Shown here: positions 10,801-22,899 of the stretch, in pieces
Layout of the letters: every line of letters starts with the position of its first letter
Numbering within the stretch: the first letter of the stretch is position 1
Assembly (NCBI GenBank): GCA_013398055.1
Contig: VZRS01000313.1
Location: 923,800-987,799, forward strand
DNA: 64,000 nucleotides
Reading direction: 5' to 3'
DNA from: Ifrita kowaldi
Lineage: Eukaryota; Chordata; Aves; Passeriformes; Cinclosomatidae
Translations under genes and position numbers: made by a program
Notes under the pieces: model-generated
The model's database searches: none
The model's input: the letters and a program-made list of their open reading frames with translations, nothing else
Told to the model about the DNA's origin: nothing

Positions 10801-13517
10801 ATAGATATTGACAGTCTTTGCAAATATGATGTATCCTTGCCTGAATGAGAAAGAAAAGCAATGGTTTACAGAAATACAGGTCTTTAAAGGTCTGAGTGAT
10901 ATTGCATTTTAGAGCAAAAATAGGCTATTGGTGATCAAACAAGAATTTTTGTGTCAAATTTTTCACCTAAGTAGTTGTCTTCAGATTCTAAAGCATTGTT
11001 GAAGAGGTGGGCATTATTTTTATGACACCACCAATATTCTGTTTGCAGAAAAAGATTGAAAAGTGGTTGTAGTAGCACAGGACTGTGAAGATGAAAGTAG
11101 CAGGCTTTCAAACTAATTTTCTCCATTTTCTATTTTTTTTTGTCTCTGTCTAATCATTGCCTGTGACAACCCAGTTTTCTGTGAAAATTATCGTCTCCAA
11201 GTTATTTCAAACACATCCCATGTACTGCTGCAATATAGGTCAAGGAAGTCCTATGATAAAAGGAGTTTTTACTCTTCTGTGCCTTCTAACACGAACATTC
11301 CAGCTAATGGAAAAAGTCCGTCAAGACTATTTGATGTGTTCAAGTGCTGTTAAGAACATCACCATGTTTCTGCTTTTCACTTAATCAGTAGAGAAAACAT
11401 GCCTGATGTGTGCAGTTAATTTACAAATGAATGAGTAGAAAACAAGCCTGTGTATAAATACCTCTTCACTTATACAAATTAAAGTGTCTGTATTCTCAGT
11501 ATTTACTTACAGATGCATGCACACACAGAGATATACATAAATATGATACATTTATATCCCTGTTTTCTTAAGCCATGATAGAGTGGACATGGAAAGTTAA
11601 CTTCAAGAGAGACAGAAATTAATATATACAGTACTACCTACTATGAACCTCTGTTCTTTCCATCTTCCCTTTTTTACTTATTACACCTTGGCTCTTACAT
11701 TGCATGTGCTTCAGAACTGGGACTTCTCTTTGGAATGACCAGCAAAACACTTCCTCTATTTCAGTGTAGATGCTTTTGAAATACCAGTCCTCACTCAGCT
11801 CAGTGCCAGGGGAAGTTCTGTGCATCTCTGTCTCCATTCGTTTTCTCAATCCAATGTCTGCAGTGTGTTGAAGTACTGGTTTGTTTCTAATGCCAGTTCT
11901 CCAGCCATTTGGAGAAATCATCTTTATTCCAGAGCTGTGAAATATCTAACTTCCTATCACACTTAAATTGGAAACAAATGTAACAGGCAGGGCATGAAGT
12001 CCTTTTACTTTTCATCATGAAAAAGAAAACCAAACAAAGAGGAAGAATGCTTTTGTTCAGCCTTAAAAATGAAGATTTACAAGTCCCCAGGTGAAAGTTT
12101 CCAAAAAGGGGTAATTGGAAAAGAAACCAGGCTTAGAAAATGAAGACAGGTTTAGTGTACTTGCTAATAAGAATGATTACCTGGCACCCACAATGAATTA
12201 ACTTTTTTATTATTCTTTATAAAATTGTAAGGTTCTGACATTTGAACTTCCAAGATCATTTTTATAAGGGAAATAAAAGGGGTGTTAAAATGCATGAGAA
12301 AACCTAATGACAGTATGAGTTTGTTTACTATAGCATAATCCTTGAAGTGAAAATCTGTAAAAGGCTAAGATTTGTCTTACATGAAATTTGTGACCACCTA
12401 GCTCTTGAATTCAGTGCAATTTGAGAATAAATCACAGAATGCAGATGTGTCTGTACAAGAGAATCTAATGTGTGCTCAGATCAGTTTTACGCTAAGTAAA
12501 ACGTACTCCTTAAATCTCAAACATGACAGCCATGACTACAGTTTCTCCTGCTGCAAAAGGGAGAGGCTGTAGTCACTGTGTGGGCAGACATCTACAAAGC
12601 TCTGCTTTATTGCTATTCAACGCGTTTCCAACAAGAGGAAGTCAACCAGCCTCACACATAGAACTTACTCCAGAATGCCTGAGCACAGCTGCAGCAATAT
12701 CAGCAGAGAAAGAGCATAAAACATTTTTGATAACTGAACTGGGGCCTTCCCCTTCTCACTACAAAAACCAATTCCCTACTACAAAAACTAATCATGTTTT
12801 GCAGCTTTGTGGGATAGGAAATCACGCCATTTTTCAGGCTGGATATTGCATAATCTAGAGGGATCTGAAAACAAGCAGTTTTCAGTACAAATCTATGCAA
12901 AGTGTGCAATTATAGGGCATGTACTTGCTTGCACTGCTTTCTGTTTTCCCCGCTGGGAAATACTTTTCTCTTTCATACATGGCACTGTGCTAACTTATCT
13001 TTTCTTTCAGTTGGAGCAGATTAAATAGCTAGTGCAGTATACATAAGAAAGAATTTTATCAGCTATGCTTACAGTGCTTGTTAATGGACTGCGCATAACT
13101 TTGTTCTGCTACTGACTTTAGCTCAAGTTGTCAATGTATAACATTCCCTCCCCCTAATTCTACATTTGCAAAGTGGGCAAGTTAGCAAGTTGAAGATGAA
13201 CAACAAAAGGATATTATTTGCACCTGTGAAGTTTGTTTTTAGAAAGGAGGGTACAGTATCCTTGCACAGTGTTGTGTCACTGCAATGGAAGAGGTCCAGA
13301 AAACATGGATGTCAGTAGCATTTTTGAAGATTAGCACAGTAGTATCCCAGTTTGTGCCAGAGAATGCCTGTTCTTGGTGATCTGACTGGTAGGTGTGGAT
13401 TGAGTTATGCTATGGGGTAAGCAAACAGTCAATTAGAAAGAGAAAGGCTTTCAGTAGCAGTTCATTCCTTTATTGTGTGTGCTGCACTGCATTGCTTACT
13501 ACTGGAGTTCACCCCAG
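7840..13517. other. AT-rich non-coding DNA, possible intron
   Basis: No convincing exon or interspersed repeat was found. Points of note are a MEF2-type motif at 8097-8106, an ATTTGCAT octamer at 8251-8258 and a short TA/TG simple repeat near 8949-8968. Open frames such as 11634-11921 (minus, 95 codons) have no domain or splice support and are not annotated. Confidence 0.55.
8070..8110. promoter_or_regulatory. Possible MEF2/E-box regulatory site
   Basis: CTATAAATAG (8097-8106) matches the MEF2 consensus exactly. A CACCTG E-box lies about 20 bases upstream (near 8075). This pairing is common in muscle and neural enhancers. CTATAAATAG can also act as a TATA element. No further support is available. 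Confidence 0.25.
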
Positions 13518-13699
13518 ATTCAGAGATGGTGGATAGAAGGATGATTCAAACACCAATCAAAAAAGTGCTTCAGGTTTATGCACCTAATAAGGTTAACCGT
13601 AATAAAAGATTGTTATTTGGACTGGCTGGGAAAAAAGGTGTAAAAATTAGAATGATGGAGAAATACGAATCTCTCAAAACAGATACAATATTGAAGTAA
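13518..13699 (+). CDS. Candidate 3' terminal coding exon, unrecognised protein
   Basis: The segment follows a plausible acceptor: a TTACTAC branch-point-like motif, then TTCACCCCAG. It enters with two bases of a split codon, then encodes 59 residues to a TAA at 13697-13699. The peptide starts SEMVDRRMIQTPIKK and contains NKRLLFGLAGKKG and MMEKYESLKTD. It is lysine- and arginine-rich, with no transmembrane segment and no domain I recognise. An AATAAA lies nine bases after the stop (13708-13713), followed by T/GT-rich sequence, which is what a last exon needs. The frame also extends upstream across the proposed acceptor to an ATG at 13475, so a short intact frame or a retrocopy are alternatives. 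A chance frame in AT-rich DNA is possible too. Confidence 0.35.
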
Positions 13700-13707
13700 T
13701 CACTGTC

Positions 13708-13713
13708 AATAAA
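13708..13713 (+). terminator. Poly(A) signal AATAAA
   Basis: A canonical AATAAA starts nine bases after the TAA of the preceding candidate exon. It is followed within 10-25 bases by GTTCTGATCTTCTGTTC, a suitable T/GT-rich downstream element. The short 3' untranslated region implied (about 30-40 bases) is unusual but possible. Confidence 0.4.
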
Positions 13714-13739
13714 GTTCTGATCTTCTGTTCATGAACAAT

Positions 13740-16700
13740 GGTAGATGGAACAGTATTGTTTTCAATTCCCTCCTCCTTTACAGTCACAATGCAACAATTC
13801 TCAACTTTGAAGAGCCACAGCCCCCAAACGTTCAGACAATACATGACTATCCATTTGGAAGTTTCAAATGGGCTTGAGCAGGGTATTTGCTATCTTATGC
13901 CTCCACTGTCAATACTGAAAACTTCACCTTAGACAACTCTGGAATTGACTATGCCAAGCATTCTATTTCTCGGCCAAAACAAATGTGAGGTATGATAGAG
14001 CAGTGCTACCTAATATTAATTTTAACCTGCATGGTAGATCTAAATTCTAAATACTAACCACCCATATGGATCTTCAGACATGCACTGCAAAATCTAAGTT
14101 TACTTGCTTGTTTTTACATGCAGAAAGCGACTTGCTGCACATTCCTAGTATATGAAATAGATTAAGCAATGTTTTGGAGGTTTTAGGGAGAGGCGTAGCC
14201 CAAATAAACTGTTTTCTCAAATAATTGAAATTTGACAAAATTTTAAGTGTCCAAAGCTTAGTCTTCCAATGAGTGGTGGTAACCACCTAGCTGTTTAGTT
14301 GGTAATTATTAGGTATTTCAAAATGTAGTTGATATAAATGTCTTGTAAAAAACTGTATACAGTTATGAAATGGATAAATTCATCCACTTCCCAAAATACA
14401 CTACTGTATAGATTTTAAGAGGTTCTCTGATCTCTGTCATGATGAAAACTATGCAGGTTCTTTGTGTTTAGTTGTTTTAAATAGTAAAGCTTTCTCTTGA
14501 AGGTAAAAGAATAGGCAGCTCAGAGATAGAAATAGTCTACCGCATTCCTGGTTTTTCTATTTCTGATAAGCTCTAGCTACTAGTATAAAACTTCAATTCC
14601 ATTAACAGAGAAAAAAAAATAAATGGGAAATTAAAAAGTAGCTAGGCAGTATGAAAGAAGGTGGAAGTAATAGGAGGTACAGAAAAGGAAAAATTTGGAC
14701 TCTGATGCATTTCAACAGGGACACACCCTAGAATTGTCCAGATTCCTTCCTGTTTATTATGAGCTAGAGAAAAAGGATGACCATAAAATGGGTGGAAGGA
14801 GCCAGATGAGAAAGGATGCAAGGAACTTGATAGGACAAGATGAAAATTAAAATCTTGAAGAACTTAAGCTTCAAATCTTTCCTAAGTAGTGCCTTTATGA
14901 AAGGGCAAAAAGAAGCATTAAATACAATGGGAGTAGGCAGCAGTACTATAGGAAATGGCTGGGGCTTACAAGCGTAATGTTAACTTTATGAAACAAGGGC
15001 TGAACCTGTGAATCTTCCAGTGTATAAAAAATTGTTGTAAGCAGGACAGGTAAGAGCAGAAAGAAGGTGGTTTCATTCTTAGCAAAAATGTTTAGAGCTG
15101 GTGAACACTAAATAAAAGCATGGGGTGAAGAACCAGAAGGAGCTCCAGCTCCTATGGCCTCAGACGTGTCCTGTGTGTTGCAGTGTGAGCTACAGTCAGT
15201 GCTCTCTCCTGGGGCTGCTTCTCGATGCCTCTGTAGTTCTCAGACTCTGACATCTGCCCTGCTGGTGGCACGCATGCCATGAAAATCACACATCTTCTGG
15301 CAGTCCAGAATATCCTGATGACGACTAAGCAATGGGCATGATGGCACTCACTGTGTTAAGGAATGCCACCACAGTGCCAGACAACAACTGATATTACTTG
15401 CAGCTGTGGCAGTTTTATGGAGGCTATCACTTTTATCTTGATATGTGGGACTCCCCCACAGGGAGGGAGGCCTAGAAGTCCTGGCCAGAAAGTTGAAAAG
15501 ACGAGAGGAGTCCTCTGTTTCTNACATCAAGTGGCCCAAATAGCTGGCAAAGTTTTCCATAAGACTAAATGTTGAGAAGAAATTTTTGTGTTCAATTTCT
15601 TGTGCAAGTCCAGTGTAGGGTCTCAGTGATGGTAGCTGAAAGTGCTGTTTGTCAGATTAAGTATCTTCTTTCTGTCATTTTTTTTTTCTGAGTAGAACCA
15701 ATTTTTTAATTAATTAGTTTTACTAAAACTAGTAATCAAAGTATTGTGTACAGTTATGCTATTTCTGCTCCAGCTGAAACAAGAATGTTTGTGCACGCTA
15801 AGGATGCCACTAAGCAGAGAGGGGACAGCAAGGTTGAAGGGAAAAATTATCTTCTTAAATATTGCATAAATAACTGAATTTGTACGATTTTTGGTTAGTG
15901 GGATTGAACATCCAGTGTTTGATGCTTTAAAAAAACGCCCTTTTTCTAAACAAAAGAAAGTGTGAATTATATTCCATTGTTGTACAGCTTACACAGCTGT
16001 GGAAAGATTGGAATCTGATGTGTCACAATGAGAAATGATGTAAACTGGAAACATGACATTTCAAGGGGAAAAAAAACTTAAAATGGAAAACAGAGAAAAA
16101 TCCAAAGTTAGTTAATTCTCTGCACGAAGTTGAATTTCCAAGAAGAAACAAAGCAAAAGAAAGCCCAACAGATGTTTTTGTAAATGCTTTTTAAACTTAC
16201 TGTCAGCACTTCCATTGGGAAAAACCCAAATTCAATGAGTAAATGAGTTTGGAATTAAAGTGAGTAGATTCATAAATTTTAGAGTATTTTAATAATTTTA
16301 TAAAAGTATTCAAATCATGAAGTTTCAGCCTAGAATGTTGAATCCTGTGTAACTGTTAGGAAAAGTCTTTATAAATTTATAAACCTGTGAAGGCCAACAT
16401 TTATGGTTGTAAATTGTAATTGCATAGTGATAGGTGTAAATTACTGGAAAAATTTATCAGAGCTGAACAGCTGCCAGTGGCTGAAACTATCCCAGTAAAA
16501 ATGCCAGTATGAGGAGTTTTTTATAGACTGGGCTTATCTGTGGTTCAGCCTTAGCCCAAGGAAGTCTTTGTCCGAAAATAGCTCTGTTTTAGGCATACTT
16601 ATTATGCTAACTGTAAATATGTTGTTTTCAAACTTGTGTAAGCTTTCCTTCACGTGTCATAAACCACTGCATCTCTTCCATTAAACTTGGTGTTTGTTAC

Positions 16701-19630
16701 AAGAGTAATTGTAGGCCCTGGCTAGTTTCTCTTCCACAATTTTCCATCAAGCCCATTGAAAACCTGAAAAAGATTCAAAAAGTCTTCAGAAGTTAATAAA
16801 ACAAAGAGTGTTTTTCTAGATACATTTTCAACAATATTCAAATCAATAAATTTAATAATAAACTCCTAAAATAATTTGTAAACAGCAATTTTAAGATGAT
16901 AAGAAAAAATATTTTATTCACTATACTTGGAAATTCACAGTAATTTTGTTCAAATATAAGTTTTGTGAAAGTATTTCTGTAAATTAGCCTGCGCTGGAGC
17001 GTGTGCCGGTGTGTATGCGTGTTCAAAATAGCAGAAGGCAGTTGTGGTTTTTTATTAAAAATGTAGCTGGTGCATAATTTTTCCATCAAGTGTCAGCATC
17101 TCAGAGCATGAGAAAACAACGTATTCAAAAAGGACGTGACAGAGAGAAGAATATTAAAGAGTTCTACTGTAGAAAGACTAGTAAGGGAGAATGTGATTTT
17201 CGTGACAGTAACAGCCCATCAATCCATGTTAAATCAGGTACATATTTAATGCCACGAGGCCCTTAGATTGAGTATCTCTTTACATAACAACATTTGGTTT
17301 CCCAGGTAATGTACAGTTCACCCCCATTACCAAAACCTCACGCAATAAAATTCTCTGAGAGTTAAACTTCACCAAAATGAAGGCAGACTGAAAGTATGAA
17401 GTGAAAAGGTCAGGAGACAGTTATTTTCTTTTCAAGTATATATAACCCATTAAAAATGGCACAAATCTTTACAGGGTAAGGTAGAAATGACATTTTCAGA
17501 TTATCTGCGCCCTCAATTTTCCCTGTAAGCATCTGCAGAGCTCTCTCTTTATCCTCCCTCCACTTGGTTTAATACCTTCAATTGTAATAATGTGTAAAAA
17601 ACCCACCACAAGCAAAATGTACCCAGCCACTGCCCAAATGAAAACAGCCACCTGCAGCATGACTGCAGTTAAGCTTTCAGTGGACTGAGACAAGTGCCAG
17701 GCAAGCTGACCGATAGTATTTGCCTTGTTATACTGTTATATATATTCCCATCTGCCTGTGTCCATCTGCTGCCTTCTCTATTATTCAAGGTCCTTATAAC
17801 AGTCACCGTCTTTTGCTTCCATGTTGAAAACAGCGTTCAGCACGAAAAGGCCTCGGGTTCACCGTGACGTTAATAGACATAATTGCAGCTAAAACACTTT
17901 TATTATTGTGTGGATTTTTTTTCCCCATTTGGCTACATCAGTTTCTCATGCTGTGTAATTGCAGTTCATGACAGTCTTTGAAGGGTTCTGTACTACCTAT
18001 TTTTTTATGAAAATGCCTACCTCCTGCTGGTTTGGCACAAACTAAGGGCCCTGATACAATCAGTTTGCAGACAGATGGGGTAAAATATGTCTTTACAATG
18101 ACCAAACATGTTTAGTTCATGACTATTAATTAGCTCCCAGTTTTCTCATCAAATGGGAAAGAAATTACTTAAATCACTGTTTTCAAATCTTATTCGTGTC
18201 TTCAAAAACTGTCAATACATATAAGAAGTATTACATTTCTAAATGTAGGATTGCTTTGTTGAAACCAAACTGCAAAAATTAAAGGATTCTTTTCAGCATC
18301 AGGCCTCTTGCTGATCCTGAATGCTGAACAAGCTGAGCACAATCTCTCCAGCCTCACTAAACCTTGTGTTTTTCTGTGCTTGTCCTGAGCGCTGGGAGTG
18401 GCGCTGAAAATCACCCCATTTTTTTCAGTGGAAAGCATCTTTGAGTGGGGAGAAAAAAGTGCTTTCAATGGGTGTTCCACTTGCATAGAACAGCTTGCAC
18501 TTACAATCACTGAAGCTGCCTATTCAAAGCATTATGTGTCTGCTATCCTTAACTCCAAATCTGGGCCGATGCAATCAGTCCCTTTCCCTTAACTTAATGG
18601 GCAGATCTACATCGACTTTAATGTCAGCTTAATCAGACTCTAAGCTCTTCAGGGAGAGGAATTGAATTTTCTGTGATATGTGGAATCTAGCTCGCTGTCA
18701 GAGATTTAATTCAGGGTGATAGAAGATAACACCACCACCTCCCCCCGAATTCATTTTATTAAGTAGAGAGTATTTTAATTATAACTTTTGTCATAAGGCC
18801 ACAGTTTAAGTGGAGTATTTAGGTTAAAGTAAAACATCTCAATCATAAACTGGTGTTTATGGATACTCCACAAGTCTGTCACTCAGCAATGCATATAAAT
18901 CAAGTCTGTTTCTTCAATAATAGATTGTTACTTATCAATTTCACATTCTCTGTTATTTTCCTTGCAAAGTACTATATTTAGAAGAAAACTATTTTTGTGT
19001 TGTCAATTTCTCTGTCTCTGTATCCATGTCTTGAATATTGCATCATAAAGTAAATAAATAATTTTGCTTTATCCAGCAATATTGAGAATCAGTGACACAG
19101 TGCACCATTATTACATAGCTGTATTGGGAAAAAAGATCTCAGTTTAGGATTAGATCTTGCAAATTCTTAATGTGTCATGAAGTACGTTTTTTTTTTCTAC
19201 AAGCACTACTTTTAAAAAACAGTGACATTAGTTGCAAAGTTTTTCACTATATGAGGTGTCAGAATAGGTGAATTTGCCTTTATACAATGACCTGTTTTAT
19301 CAGGAGCCTTTAACATTTGTGGATGTACTGCTCCAGAGAGGTGCTGTGCTACAAGGTCTATAAAAGTGTCATTGTCGGTAGGCATGATTAAGAAAATATC
19401 TAATATAGATGTGCTGCCACCTGTCTTTTTTCCAAAGAAATTGTCACAGCCATTCCATTTGAAGGCTGGGAGTTAAGTTCCCAGCTGTTGTGACACAATT
19501 CAGTGTCTAGCTTCTGCTTACGCTGCTAATTAACTTTTCAGTTGTCATAACAGGCTTCAGATTGAACTACTGTGAAAAGAGGTAAAAATAGTGGATGTTA
19601 CACTTCTCTGGGGCAAACAGGTTTTGATTT
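13740..19630. other. AT-rich non-coding DNA
   Basis: No exon was recognised. A somewhat GC-richer patch at about 15120-15580, containing a single ambiguous base at 15523, has overlapping frames on both strands but no known family. The block 17700-17920 is described separately. Confidence 0.55.
17700..17920. promoter_or_regulatory. Possible conserved non-coding element
   Basis: This stretch has balanced composition, no repeats, and motif-like segments including GACGTTAATAG, ATAATTGCAGC, CATCTGCTGCC and ATCTGCCTGTG. It stands out from the monotonous AT-rich surroundings in the way conserved enhancers often do. Only a cross-species alignment could confirm this. Confidence 0.2.
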
Positions 19631-19682
19631 ATCATAGTATTGTAGGATGCTTTGGGTTGGAAAGGACCTTAGAGACGACCTA
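19631..19682 (-). mobile_element. CR1 retroposon 3'-end fragment
   Basis: On the plus strand, ATCATAG..TTGTAGGATG leads into TTTGGGTTGGAAAGGACCTT and AGAGACGACCT. This is the reverse complement of the conserved 3' end of avian CR1 (non-LTR, LINE-type). Only about 50 bases survive, consistent with extreme 5' truncation or decay. The element points to the minus strand. Confidence 0.85.
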
Positions 19683-19684
19683 TT

Positions 19685-22516
19685 TATTCTGGCCTTTTTC
19701 TTTTTTATTTGACAAAAAGTGTAATTTACTTTTTGCTCTTGAAAAATTAGTCTCATTGAGGAAAAACTGCAGCTATTTTCCTTCATTTTTCCTACTATTA
19801 ATCAACGAGAAAAAGGCTTCAAGAGTGAAATAAATGCAAATGATTTGGGAAAGGAAAATGTGATCATCATGGCACCTGATATAAAGTTAATGCATAACTA
19901 TTAGCACCTAATGAGCCCATTAGCTATATTGATGCAGAAGATTGGTTTTATCTACTATGAAACTGTTTTCCCCTCTCCAGATTAATGAAATTGCTAAATT
20001 TGATCTCTGTGCAGAATAAGATGAAAAGATAGAGGTAGAATTGTGTAAATACTGCCGATGCTTTCTAAATGCATTCAATCAAGCTAAAAAACCCCAACAC
20101 ATTAATTTTTCCATATTTCTCTATCATGAAAATAAAGAACTGTTTTCATGAATTGGTGGAAGCTTCCCATCAAGTGTTTGGGAAAAGTATCCCAATGAGT
20201 CAAGAAACCTTAAGTGAAACTACTCACTTTTGAGGTAGCATAATTCTTAGATTTCTTTAAAGACCTTTCAGAGTCCTGAAATCGTGAAGAGGGCTCTTTA
20301 AGCCTTGTCAGAGCCCTGGCACAGAGTTCAGTTAACAAACCCAGCCACTGATCAAACCTCTCTCTTCATTACTGGAAAGGAGCATGCATATACAGTGAAT
20401 TGCTCAGCAGTGACAGGATAAAATCAAAATTTGCATTCAGCCACTGTCAAGAGCTTAATTCTTCTAGGAATTATGCTTCAGGTTGGGGACTTACATTCCC
20501 AGATGAGCAAGTATCATCTACAAGACAGAATCTTCTGGAACTCTCTAACTCTTTCAGGACTGAAGCAGCCATAGGGATTTTAATTTTGGAGGGTGGAAAG
20601 AAGACACAAGATCTGGAATGTAGATCTACAAGATTTCTACCCATCTTTACTCATAAAAGACACTCAAGCACAGCAACTCCAGTGGGATTCAGTCATGTGT
20701 TTTAAGCTGGATATCAGTGGTGTTTTGAATCAAGGTCAATAAACATATACACTCAGTGGTCACACAGTGACTAGTTCTAGTTTCACCAAAAGTTTCAATT
20801 TTGAGATGCTACTGACTAGGTAGAAAAACGCCTTTTCAAATTATTAAAAAAAAAAAAGACGACATTTACAGCTTTGTTGTCCTAAGACCATCAATATGTC
20901 AAATTGAATGCGTTGGAGTAGGAGGTTGGAGATCAGTCACCAAAATTCATTGTCAGCCCAGGCAGTACTCAGCCAATAATGAGAGGCAGACAAGCACCTA
21001 AGTGTAATTATCTCAGTTATGGTTTCAATGTACAGATTGGTATAGAATAAAAGTGCAATGAAAGCTACATCCCACACTGAAACATGGGGAGCAGTTATTA
21101 AAGAGGGGAACAAAAGAATTTTGCTCACCAAAGGAAAGTTTTCTCTACTAGATAGTTACATATAGGCCGCAATGCCTTGTCCAAAGGGTTGCTGCAAGCA
21201 ATGTGCACATATTGAATGAGGGGAAACAATCCTGGTTTTCATTAAGAAGAATGGCCTGATTATCGCCTGTGTAAACATGGTTTAACATGAGTTTTGGAGC
21301 AAAAGAATAGGTTCACATGGATGTCCTTGAAGGACTGAAGGGAAGGAGAGCTAGTATTCCAACAAAGGATAAGAAGGGGACAAGCAGAGATATAAGCATA
21401 GCTGAAGATGCACTGTGAAGGTGCTTCGCCATAGGAAGCTAAAAGCAGCTTAGTGTTGGGCAAGATTTTAGGTGGAGGTTACTGAGCAAGTGCAATCTGA
21501 GACAGGAGGGAAAGACCCAGCCACAAATGAGAAACAGACATAGTATTACATGAATAAGGGTGAAAGACTTTTCTTACATAACCTTGCCTAAGGTACGCTA
21601 GGAAAGGTTTTCTTTCACTTTTGCATGTGTATCTTTTTTTTTGGTAATGATTTGTAACTGTGCTGCTTTGGGATGTTGTGAATAAATGTTTGTATTTGCA
21701 TTCTACTGTAACTGAGGTTGAATGGGATTTAATTTAACTGGAACTGCATGACATTGGTAACCCAAAAAAATCCGTATACTGGGTTACCTCAATAAATCCC
21801 TGCCTCCTTAGTACATATTCCTATACTCAGAGGGTGACAGAACAGGCTACATTTCAGTAACACCAGTCAGATGGAGATTTTGCACCACAGACATCAGGAG
21901 AAAGTCATGGTTAAATGTGAGGCTTGCGGGGAAAATGTCAGTATCATTATTGGTTTCCACTGCTTTAAAGGCTGAAAGAATCTTTCAGCAAATAGAACAA
22001 AGCCACATGCTCTACAAGCTGCTCAGCAACTTTGGAGTGAAAACTGTATAGGAGATGAGGCATAAATATTTCATGAACCAGTAAAACTACAATATGATCT
22101 TCCAATGCAGCAGGCTCCTTCCAAAAGCTATGCAGTGCACAGCCCCCCAGGGGTTTTCTCTGTTGTGAGCAGCAGAATGACATGAATTTCAAAAGCAGGA
22201 GATTATGTAAAAGGAAGAGAGAAGATATTCCATTCAAAACAAAAATGGGAAAATCAATGTGTTTAGCTGACATTTAGACTTCATATTTATCTGTGATATG
22301 AGAGTCCATAATCTGAAATTGCTCTGCCATCCTCTTACTCTGCCTTTATTTCTGTACCTCGCTGAAAGTGTAGGCTTTAGTGTATGTCTCTGAAGCTCAG
22401 AAATGCAAAGAAAAGGCTTTTTGTTTAACACTTCTGTTCTGCAATCATTTATAAAAACAAAGTAATGTATTTGTTATTACATTTTTAATTATTATTACAA
22501 TATTTGTTTCCAATAG
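19685..22516. other. AT-rich non-coding DNA
   Basis: No convincing gene is visible. Positions 19855-19990 contain GTTAATGCATAAC, CACCTAATGAG and CCCATTAGC in a repeat-free block and could be an enhancer-like element, on motif evidence only. Frames such as 20400-20705 (plus) and 21965-22273 (minus) lack domains and splice support. Confidence 0.5.
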
Positions 22517-22647
22517 GTGCTGCCAAGGTTGTATTTGCCCATCCTAACATCAGAGTTGAAAAACACACTAAGGGCCATCATGCAGAAGACAAACTAGCCA
22601 AATTAAGGAACAAATGGATGCAAAGACAGATGAAATTTCTTGCTTAA
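22517..22647 (+). CDS. Candidate 3' terminal coding exon, unrecognised protein
   Basis: After TTGTTTCCAATAG, an acceptor with a short pyrimidine run, the frame is entered with two bases of a split codon. It then encodes 42 residues to a TAA at 22645-22647. The peptide reads AAKVVFAHPNIRVEKHTKG at its start and LAKLRNKWMQRQMKFLA at its end. It is very basic and probably helical towards the C-terminus; I do not recognise the family. A second frame from the same acceptor gives 26 codons (VLPRLYLPIL start, ending IMQKTN) before a TAG, so the frame is not certain. An ATTAAA lies about 220 bases downstream. It could be a last exon of a gene starting in the CpG island near 7 kb, a pseudogene piece, or chance. 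Confidence 0.33.
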
Positions 22648-22866
22648 ATACACGGTTTACTTGTGACAGTGGCTGCAGAAGACGTGGGTCGTTCTGAGAA
22701 AAAACTGTCAGATCCAACCATCAATATATCAACTTCTGAAAAAGTTTGGTTATATATCTGAAATCTAATCTCACCCAAAGTTCACAAATCGAAGTCCTAC
22801 ACAAAAATTATCTGGAGAAAAACTAAAATCATGAGACAACCCACGTTCATCTATGTTATTTGTTTT

Positions 22867-22872
22867 ATTAAA
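22867..22872 (+). terminator. Variant poly(A) signal ATTAAA
   Basis: ATTAAA is followed by CTGCTTCTTCGTTCGTCAG, a T-rich downstream region. It would give the preceding candidate exon a 3' untranslated region of roughly 240 bases. ATTAAA is frequent by chance in AT-rich DNA. Confidence 0.25.
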
Positions 22873-22899
22873 CTGCTTCTTCGTTCGTCAGTAGTTCCC

